From Myxococcales bacterium (GTDB taxonomy: Bacteria; Myxococcota_A; Polyangia; Haliangiales; Haliangiaceae), in assembly GCA_011526095.1 (NCBI GenBank), contig WYBA01000315.1, positions 1-52,183 on the forward strand: a stretch of 52,183 nucleotides of DNA. Reading direction: 5' to 3'. The position numbers were made by a program, and so were the translations under genes. Each line of letters starts with the position of its first letter. Position 1 is the stretch's first letter. The notes under the pieces were generated by a model. That model worked only from the letters and a program-made list of their open reading frames with translations, searched no databases and was not told where the DNA came from. Shown here piece after piece: positions 46,726 through 52,183 of this stretch.

Positions 46726-46739
46726 TGGAACATGTTCTA
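46726..46739. promoter_or_regulatory. KstR-like operator 1 (TGGAACATGTTCTA)
   Basis: A 14-base site fitting TNNAACNNGTTNNA, the consensus of the actinobacterial TetR-family cholesterol regulator KstR, with a perfect GAACATGTTC core. It lies 20 bases upstream of the enoyl-CoA hydratase start. An identical copy is 45 bases away. Confidence 0.75.
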
Positions 46740-46770
46740 CAGCGCGCGGCAATCCGCTTGTGTGTCCAAA

Positions 46771-46784
46771 TGGAACATGTTCTA
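46771..46784. promoter_or_regulatory. KstR-like operator 2 (TGGAACATGTTCTA)
   Basis: Identical to the site at 46726. It ends eight bases before the P450 ATG, where a repressor would cover the promoter or the transcription start. No Shine-Dalgarno is visible between it and the ATG. Confidence 0.75.
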
Positions 46785-46792
46785 GTCCGCCC

Positions 46793-48013
46793 ATGCCGCC
46801 GTCGCTGAACGTGGACGTCTACGATCTCGACACCTACGAGCGCGGGGTGCCGCACGACGCGTATCGCGTCCTGCGCGCCGAGGCGCCCGTGCACTGGAAC
46901 CCCGAGCCCGACGGCGTCGGGTTCTGGGCGGTGACCAAGCACGCCGACATCGTCGCGATCTCGAAGGATCCGCAGACGTACTCGTCGTGGCGCGGCGGGA
47001 CCAACATCAAGGACTACCCGCCGGACAGCCTCGAGGTGATCCGGATGCTGATGGTCAACATGGACCCGCCGCAGCACAACAAGTTCCGGCGGCTGACCTC
47101 GACCGGGTTCACGCCGCGGATGATCGCGCGGATGGAGGAGTCGATCCGCCGCGCCGCGAAGGAGATCGTCGACGAGGTCGGCCCGCTCGGCAGCTGTGAC
47201 TTCGTCACCAGGATCGCGGCCGAGCTGCCGCTGATCATCATCTGCGACATCATGGGCGTGCCGCAGTCGGACCGGCACCTGGTGTTCGACTGGTCGAACC
47301 GGCTGATCGGCTTCGACGACCCCGAGTTCCAGACCTCGCTGGAGGACGCCCAGCTCGCCGCGTCCGAGCTGTGGGCCTACGCCAACCAGCTCGCCGAGGA
47401 ACGCAAGGCCGCCGGCAACCCCGAGGCCAAGGACATCGTGTCCGTGCTGCTCAACGCCGAGGTCGACGGCGAGCACCTCGACGAGATGGAGTTCGACGCG
47501 TTCTTCCTGCTGCTCGCGGTCGCCGGCAACGAGACCACGCGCAACCTGATCTCCGGCGGGATGCTCGCGCTGATCGAGCACCCGGCGCAGCGCGCCCGGC
47601 TGCTCGCCGACCCGACGCTGATCGACTCGGCGGTCGAGGAGATGCTCCGCTGGGTGACGCCGGTGATCCACTTCCGCCGCACGGCGACCAAGGACACCGT
47701 GCTGCACGGCGTGCCGATCAAGGAGAACGACAAGGTCGTCCTCTACTACGCGTCGGCCAACCGCGACGAGGACGTGTTCGCCGACCCGATGTCGTTCGAC
47801 GTCGGCCGCACCCCGAACGACCACATCGCGTTCGGCATCGGCCAGCACAGCTGCCTCGGCCTCAACCTGGCGCGGCTGGAGATCAAGGCGATGTTCCAGG
47901 AGCTGCTGGCCCGCATGCCGGACATCGAGCTCGACGGGCCGGTGCGGCGCCTGCGCTCGAACTTCATCAACGGCATCAAGTCGATGCCGGTCCGCTTCAC
48001 GCCGACGAAGTAG
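46793..48013 (+). CDS. Cytochrome P450, probable steroid side-chain hydroxylase (CYP125/CYP142-like)
   Basis: A 406-residue soluble bacterial P450. The I-helix is LLAVAGNETTRNLISGG (about 240-255), the ExxR pair is in VEEMLRWVTPVIHFRR, and the heme loop FGIGQHSCLGLNLAR places the Cys ligand near 354. DPPQHNKFRRLTSTGFTPRMI and the C-terminal SNFINGIKSMPVRF are features I associate with CYP125/CYP142 enzymes, which oxidise the terminal methyl of the cholesterol side chain. It is the first gene of an operon with hsaA, C, D, E and G-like genes. The CYP subfamily needs a tree. Confidence 0.88.
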   Translation: MPPSLNVDVYDLDTYERGVPHDAYRVLRAEAPVHWNPEPDGVGFWAVTKHADIVAISKDPQTYSSWRGGTNIKDYPPDSLEVIRMLMVNMDPPQHNKFRRLTSTGFTPRMIARMEESIRRAAKEIVDEVGPLGSCDFVTRIAAELPLIIICDIMGVPQSDRHLVFDWSNRLIGFDDPEFQTSLEDAQLAASELWAYANQLAEERKAAGNPEAKDIVSVLLNAEVDGEHLDEMEFDAFFLLLAVAGNETTRNLISGGMLALIEHPAQRARLLADPTLIDSAVEEMLRWVTPVIHFRRTATKDTVLHGVPIKENDKVVLYYASANRDEDVFADPMSFDVGRTPNDHIAFGIGQHSCLGLNLARLEIKAMFQELLARMPDIELDGPVRRLRSNFINGIKSMPVRFTPTK

Positions 48014-48024
48014 AGGAGGGGCTC

Positions 48025-49209
48025 ATGGCGACGGAGTCGATCACGCCCGCGACCCTGAAGGCGCGCGCCGCGGCGCTCGCGCCCGCGCTGACCGAGCGCA
48101 TCCCCGAGGCCGACCAGCGCCGGCGCCTGCCCGACGCCACGATCGCGGACTTTCAGGACGCGGGGTTCTTCCGCATGCTCCAGCCGTCGCGCTGGGGCGG
48201 GCTCGAGGTCGACCCGCAGACCTTCTACGACGTCCAGATGACCGTCGGCGCGGCGTGCCCGTCGAGCGCGTGGGTGCTCGGCGTCGTCGCGGTCCACGCC
48301 TGGCAGCTCGCGCTGTTCCCGCTGCCGGCGCAGGAGGAGGTGTGGGGCAAGGATCGCTCGGTCCTGATCAGCAGCTCGTACGCGCCGACCGGCAAGGTCA
48401 CCCGCGCGCCCGGCGGCTACCGGATCTCGGGCCGGTGGTCGTTCTCCAGCGGCAGCGATCACTGCCAGTGGGTGTTCCTCGGCGGCCTCGTCCCTCCCGA
48501 CGCAGAGGGCAAGCCGCCCGAGATGCGGACGTTCCTCTTGCCGCGCCGCGACTACAAGATCGAGGACACCTGGCACACGATGGGCCTGCGCGGCACCGGC
48601 AGCAACGACGTCGTCGTCGACGACGTGTTCGTGCCGGAGCACCGCACCCACCGGCTGGTCGACGGGTTCAAGCGGTCGAGCCCCGGCAACGAGCTCAACC
48701 CGGCGCCGCTGTACCGGCTGCCGTTCGGCCAGGTGTTCGTGCGCTCGGTGTCGACGACGGCGCTCGGGATCGCCCAGGGCGCGCTCGACGCGTACCGCAA
48801 GAACACCGCGAGCCGGATCGCCGCCAGCGACGGTGCCAAGGTCGCGCTGGATCCGTCGGCGCAGACGGTGGCGGCGTACGCGGCCGGCGTGATCGAGGAC
48901 CTGCGCGCGACGCTGCACCGCAACTTCGACGAGCTGATGGCCCAGGCGCGCGCTGGCGAGGACATGCCGCTCGAGCGCCGGCTCAAGTTCCGCCTCGACA
49001 GCTCGCTCGCCGTCCAGCGCTCGCTCGAGGTCGTGGACGCGCTGTTCACCGAGAGCGGCGGCCGCGCGATCTTCACGTCGAGCGCGCTGCACCGCTACTT
49101 CCTCGACATCCACTGCGCGCGCGCGCACTACGCCAACAACCCGGAGAAGAGCGCGCGCAACTTCGGCGGCGTCCTGCTCCAGCAGAAGAACACGGACTTC
49201 TTCGTATGA
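48025..49209 (+). CDS. hsaA: HsaA-like flavin-dependent 3-HSA monooxygenase (oxygenase subunit)
   Basis: A 394-residue acyl-CoA-dehydrogenase-fold monooxygenase, the same length I recall for M. tuberculosis HsaA, which 4-hydroxylates the phenolic secosteroid 3-HSA with reduced FMN. Visible segments: VGAACPSSAWVLGVVAVHAWQLALFP, YRISGRWSFSSGSDHCQWVFLGG (flavin contact), WHTMGLRGTGSNDVVVDDVFVP and LDIHCARAHYANNPEKSARNFGG at the end. AGGAGG lies shortly before ATG 48025. It needs a flavin reductase (HsaB), which is not in the window. The stop overlaps hsaC (ATGA). Confidence 0.88.
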   Translation: MATESITPATLKARAAALAPALTERIPEADQRRRLPDATIADFQDAGFFRMLQPSRWGGLEVDPQTFYDVQMTVGAACPSSAWVLGVVAVHAWQLALFPLPAQEEVWGKDRSVLISSSYAPTGKVTRAPGGYRISGRWSFSSGSDHCQWVFLGGLVPPDAEGKPPEMRTFLLPRRDYKIEDTWHTMGLRGTGSNDVVVDDVFVPEHRTHRLVDGFKRSSPGNELNPAPLYRLPFGQVFVRSVSTTALGIAQGALDAYRKNTASRIAASDGAKVALDPSAQTVAAYAAGVIEDLRATLHRNFDELMAQARAGEDMPLERRLKFRLDSSLAVQRSLEVVDALFTESGGRAIFTSSALHRYFLDIHCARAHYANNPEKSARNFGGVLLQQKNTDFFV

Positions 49210-50165
49210 GCGAGGCGTCGCCGGAGGCGCGGCCGATGCCGATGCCGATGCCCTTGATCGACCAGCTCGGCTACCTCGCGTTCGAGGTGTCGGACCTCGC
49301 CGCGTGGGAGGCGTTCGCCACCGGCGTGCTCGGGCTGGCCGTCGCGCGCCGCTGGGACGGTGGGCTGGCGCTGCGCATGGACGGGCACGCCGCGCGGTTC
49401 TTCGTCCACCACGGCCCGGCCGACGACCTCGCGGCGATCGGCTGGCAGGTCGCCGACGAGGCGACGCTCGAGGCGGTCGCGGCGCGGCTGCGCGGCGCCG
49501 GCCACGACGTGCGCGAGGGCACCGCGGCCGAGGCTGCGCTGCGCGGCGTCGTCAGGCTCGTGGTCACACGCGATCCGGCGGGGAACGCCCAGGAGCTGTA
49601 CTTCGGCCCGGCGCGCGCGGCCGAGCCGTTCACCTCCCCGCTGGTGCGCTCGGGGTTCGTCGCCGACGACCTCGGCCTCGGCCACCTCGTGGTGTCGACG
49701 GCCGACGACGTCGCCACCGGCGCGTTCTACCGCGACCTGCTCGGGTTCAAGCTGAGCGACCGGATCGCGTGCACGTTCTACGGCCACGCCGTCGACATCA
49801 CGTTCCTCCACACCAACCCGCGCCACCACACGCTGGCGTTCGGCGGCCCGCAGCCCAAGCGCCTGCACCACTTCCTGCTCGAGGTGCGGTCGCTCGACGA
49901 CGTCGGCGCCGCGCTCGATCGCGCGGCGGCGGCGGGCGTGCGGATCGCCCAGATGATCGGCCGCCACCCCAACGACAAGATGATCTCGTTCTACGCGCTG
50001 ACGCCCTCGGGGTTCCAGTTCGAGCTCGGCACGGGCGGGCGCCTCGTCGACGACGCGTCGTGGGAGCCGTGCGTCCACGACCGGATCAGCGAGTGGGGGC
50101 ATCACCCGCCCGAGCGCTACGCGCCGCGGCGGCCGAAGCCCGCCGCGCCGGGAGGCGCGTCGTGA
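49206..50165 (+). CDS. hsaC: HsaC-like extradiol dioxygenase
   Basis: A 319-residue two-domain type I extradiol dioxygenase (two vicinal-oxygen-chelate modules). The predicted iron ligands are H160 (LGLGHLVVST), H208 (NPRHHTLAFG) and E273 (FQFELGTGG). HsaC cleaves the catecholic secosteroid 3,4-DHSA between C4 and C5. A Met/Pro stutter (PMPMPMPL) precedes the fold, so the true start could be a few codons later than the ATG overlapping the hsaA stop. BphC-type enzymes for aromatic pollutants share this fold; the neighbours favour steroid ring cleavage. Confidence 0.88.
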   Translation: MSEASPEARPMPMPMPLIDQLGYLAFEVSDLAAWEAFATGVLGLAVARRWDGGLALRMDGHAARFFVHHGPADDLAAIGWQVADEATLEAVAARLRGAGHDVREGTAAEAALRGVVRLVVTRDPAGNAQELYFGPARAAEPFTSPLVRSGFVADDLGLGHLVVSTADDVATGAFYRDLLGFKLSDRIACTFYGHAVDITFLHTNPRHHTLAFGGPQPKRLHHFLLEVRSLDDVGAALDRAAAAGVRIAQMIGRHPNDKMISFYALTPSGFQFELGTGGRLVDDASWEPCVHDRISEWGHHPPERYAPRRPKPAAPGGAS

Positions 50166-50998
50166 CGGGCACGGTGCCCGAGGGCAAGTACGTCGACCTC
50201 GGCGACGGGCTGCGCCTGCACTACCACGAGGCCGGACCGGCCGACGGCCCGGCGCTGGTGTGGCTCCACGGCAGCGGCCCCGGCGCCAGCGGCTGGTCGA
50301 ACTTCAAGCACAACTTCCCGACGTTCGCGGCGCGCGGCCACCGCTGCCTCGTGCTCGACAACCTCGGGTTCGGTCACTCGAGCAAGCCCGACGTCGACTA
50401 CGGGATGGACTTCGTCGTCGGCGGCGTGATCCGCGCGCTCGACCGGCTGGGCGTGGCGCGCGCCTCGGTCGTCGGCAACTCGCACGGCGGCGCGGTGGCG
50501 ATCTCGCTCGCGCTGGCGCAGCCGGCGCGCGTCGCGCGGCTGGTGCTGATGGCGCCCGGCGGCCTCGAGGAGCGCGAGGTCTACATGGGCATGTCCGGGA
50601 TCCGGACCATGATGAAGGTGTTCCTCGGTCCCGACGGGATCACCCGCGAGGGCATGCGCAAGGTGTTCGGGCTGCAGCTGTTCGACCCGGCGACGCTCGA
50701 CGAGGCGACGCTCGACGAGCGCCTGACGATCGCGGCGACCCAGCCGAAGCGCGTCATGACGTCGCTCGGCGTGCCGCACCTGGCGCCGCGGCTGGGCGAG
50801 CTGGCCTGTCCGGTGCTCGGGTGGTGGGGCACCGACGACAACTTCTGCCCGCCGACCGGCGCGGTGACCCTGAGCAGGGCGTGCAAGGACGCGCGCGTCG
50901 TCACGCTGTCGCGGTGTGGGCACTGGGTGATGGTGGAGCACCCGGAGCTGTTCAACCGGTGGACGGCGGACTTCCTGGCCCCCGAGCTCGCGAGCTGA
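50162..50998 (+). CDS. hsaD: HsaD-like meta-cleavage product hydrolase
   Basis: A 278-residue alpha/beta hydrolase of the BphD/HsaD group. The nucleophile is S107 in VVGNSHGGA, with Asp225/226 in WGTDDNFCP and H254 in CGHWVMVEHP. The oxyanion region is WLHGSGPGASGWSNF, and DNLGFGHSSKP is typical of C-C bond hydrolases. It would split the HsaC product (DSHA) into a C5 dienoate and the bicyclic HIP precursor. The GTG start overlaps the hsaC stop (GTGA). Confidence 0.9.
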   Translation: MTGTVPEGKYVDLGDGLRLHYHEAGPADGPALVWLHGSGPGASGWSNFKHNFPTFAARGHRCLVLDNLGFGHSSKPDVDYGMDFVVGGVIRALDRLGVARASVVGNSHGGAVAISLALAQPARVARLVLMAPGGLEEREVYMGMSGIRTMMKVFLGPDGITREGMRKVFGLQLFDPATLDEATLDERLTIAATQPKRVMTSLGVPHLAPRLGELACPVLGWWGTDDNFCPPTGAVTLSRACKDARVVTLSRCGHWVMVEHPELFNRWTADFLAPELAS

Positions 50999-51000
50999 CC

Positions 51001-51813
51001 GTGGCGGAGCCGCTCGACGCGGACGATCTGCGCGCGCTCGGCGACGAGCTGTACGCCGCGCTGCGCGCGCGGACGACGGTGGCGCCGCTGACCACGCGCC
51101 GCCCCGGCATCACCACCGTCGACGCCTATCACATCTCGCGCCGGCTGCTCGACCGCCGACTCGCCGACGGTGAGCGGGTGGTCGGCAAGAAGATCGGCGT
51201 GACCAGCCTGGCGGTGCAGACGATGCTCGACGTCCACACCCCGGACTTCGGCTGGCTCACCGACCGGATGCAGTGCGCCGACGCCGGCGCGGGCGGCGAG
51301 GTCCCGGTCGGGGCGCAGCTGATCCAGCCGCGCGCGGAGGCCGAGCTCGCGTTCTGCCTCGACCGCCAGCTCCGCGGCCCGGGGATCACGCCGGGCGACG
51401 TCGTCGCGGCGACCGCGTGGATCGCGCCGTGCTTCGAGCTCGTCGACTCGCGGATCGAAGGGTGGAAGATTCGCTACCAGGACACCGTCGCCGACAACGC
51501 GTCGTCGGGGCTGTTCGTGCTCGGCGGAGCCGAGGCACGCGCGCGCCCCGGCGCGTTCGACTTCGCGCGGTGCGAGGTCGCGGTCGAGAAGAACGGGCGC
51601 CCGCTGTCGCGCGGGCGCGGCGCCGAGGCGATGGGCTCGCCGCTGGTGTGCGTGGCGTGGCTCGCCAACACGATGGGCGAGCTGGGCGTCGCGCTCGAGC
51701 CGGGCGAGATCGTGCTGTCGGGATCGCTCGTGCCGCTCGAGCCGGTGCGGCCCGGCGACGTCATGCGCGCCGAGGTCCCCGGCCTCGGCGGCGTCACCGC
51801 GAGGTTCACGTGA
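51001..51813 (+). CDS. hsaE: HsaE-like 2-hydroxypenta-2,4-dienoate hydratase
   Basis: A 270-residue MhpD/HsaE-family hydratase. Marks are [34 protein letters not shown] (metal-binding Glu residues), [28 protein letters not shown] and [16 protein letters not shown]. It hydrates the dienoate released by HsaD to 4-hydroxy-2-oxoacid. GTG at 51001 follows the hsaD stop by two bases, with no strong ribosome site, so coupling is likely. The stop overlaps the next GTG (GTGA). Confidence 0.9.
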   Translation: MAEPLDADDLRALGDELYAALRARTTVAPLTTRRPGITTVDAYHISRRLLDRRLADGERVVGKKIGVTSLAVQTMLDVHTPDFGWLTDRMQCADAGAGGEVPVGAQLIQPRAEAELAFCLDRQLRGPGITPGDVVAATAWIAPCFELVDSRIEGWKIRYQDTVADNASSGLFVLGGAEARARPGAFDFARCEVAVEKNGRPLSRGRGAEAMGSPLVCVAWLANTMGELGVALEPGEIVLSGSLVPLEPVRPGDVMRAEVPGLGGVTARFT

Positions 51814-52183
51814 AGATCAAGGCGGCGATCATCGGGTCGGGCAACATCGGCACCGACCTGCTGTACAAGGCGCGGCGCAGCGCCGTGATCGACCCGACGT
51901 GGATGGTCGGGATCGAGCCGGCGTCCGACGGGCTGGCCCGGGCGCGCGCGCTCGGCGTCGCGACGACGTCCGACGGGGTCGAGGGCCTGCTGCCCCACCT
52001 GCGCGGCGGCGCCAGCCCCGACGGCGTGCGGCTGGTGTTCGACGCCACCAGCGCCCACGCCCACGTCCAGAACTGGCGCCGGCTGGTCGACCACGACGTC
52101 ATGGTCGTCGACCTCACGCCGGCGGCGATCGGCCCGTACTGCATCCCGCCGGTCAACCTGACCGAGCACCTCGACGGCGGCGC
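51810..52183 (+). CDS. hsaG: HsaG-like acetaldehyde/propionaldehyde dehydrogenase (acylating), truncated by the window end
   Basis: The first 124 residues are present. [16 protein letters not shown] is the NAD-binding Rossmann turn of MhpF/BphJ/HsaG enzymes, followed by [32 protein letters not shown] and [19 protein letters not shown], which fit the family. It should oxidise the aldehyde released by the HsaF aldolase to an acyl-CoA; the aldolase gene is expected just beyond the window. GTG start overlaps the hsaE stop. Confidence 0.9.
   Translation, partial: MKIKAAIIGSGNIGTDLLYKARRSAVIDPTWMVGIEPASDGLARARALGVATTSDGVEGLLPHLRGGASPDGVRLVFDATSAHAHVQNWRRLVDHDVMVVDLTPAAIGPYCIPPVNLTEHLDGG

Noticed and set aside
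48025..52183. Alternative reading of the hsa-like operon as a biphenyl or other aromatic-pollutant pathway.
   Set aside because: HsaA-type length and motifs, the leading CYP125/142-like P450 and the KstR-consensus sites together favour steroids. No ring-hydroxylating dioxygenase is present, though it cannot be fully excluded.

Overview
The window is about 52 kb of very GC-rich, gene-dense bacterial chromosome. It carries many lipoproteins with a short signal, a Cys and then an acidic or Pro/Gly-rich linker, an NtrC-type regulator, a UbiB-like kinase, and GTG or ATG starts that overlap the preceding stop (ATGA, GTGA, TGATG). Together these suggest a myxobacterium (Myxococcota, perhaps the Haliangiales/Kofleriaceae side). 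That placement is inferred from style only; no rRNA or tRNA gene was seen.

Layout. 1-10.2 kb: a truncated winged-helix protein, a GDSL lipoprotein, a SWIM-SNF2 helicase, an ECF sigma with a cupin-bearing anti-sigma, a small protein with a clear sigma-70 promoter, a four-copy tandem repeat, an RHH/zinc-ribbon protein overlapping a UbiB-like kinase, and a VWA lipoprotein. 10.2-12.2 kb: a MESH1-like HD hydrolase, a small membrane protein, and a SnoaL-GNAT pair. 12.2-20.1 kb: a two-component system (NtrC-type regulator and histidine kinase) followed by a DevC/DevA/DevB/TolC-like exporter. The same palindrome, GGTAACG-N3-CGTTACC, lies in front of both units, so the regulator probably controls itself and the exporter. 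20.1-25.4 kb: GNAT, an unknown protein, a divergent LysR/TauE pair and a class I fumarase. 25.4-31.6 kb: MgtE, a lipoprotein and lysine 2,3-aminomutase on the minus strand, then a membrane-bound phosphatase-like protein. 31.3-35.4 kb: a minus-strand series (lipoprotein, HEXXH protein, heme-type membrane protein, DUF6624, APH-like kinase, SRPBCC). 35.5-41.3 kb: a GST followed by a YbhGFSR-like exporter whose two ATPase domains are separate genes. 41.4-45.8 kb: DUF695-RraB, an ABM protein with a basic tail, a DUF2236 protein and a GH13 amylase lipoprotein.

45.9-52.2 kb is the most striking region. An enoyl-CoA hydratase is divergent from a cytochrome P450 that heads an operon with close matches to hsaA, hsaC, hsaD, hsaE and the start of hsaG, the enzymes for steroid A/B-ring cleavage in the 9,10-seco pathway. 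The divergent promoter holds two identical 14-bp sites that fit the actinobacterial KstR consensus TNNAACNNGTTNNA.

A second novel element is an intergenic repeat at 23.5 kb and 41.4 kb. Its 15-bp hairpin arms differ between copies at four paired positions yet stay fully complementary, which is covariation evidence for a conserved RNA structure.
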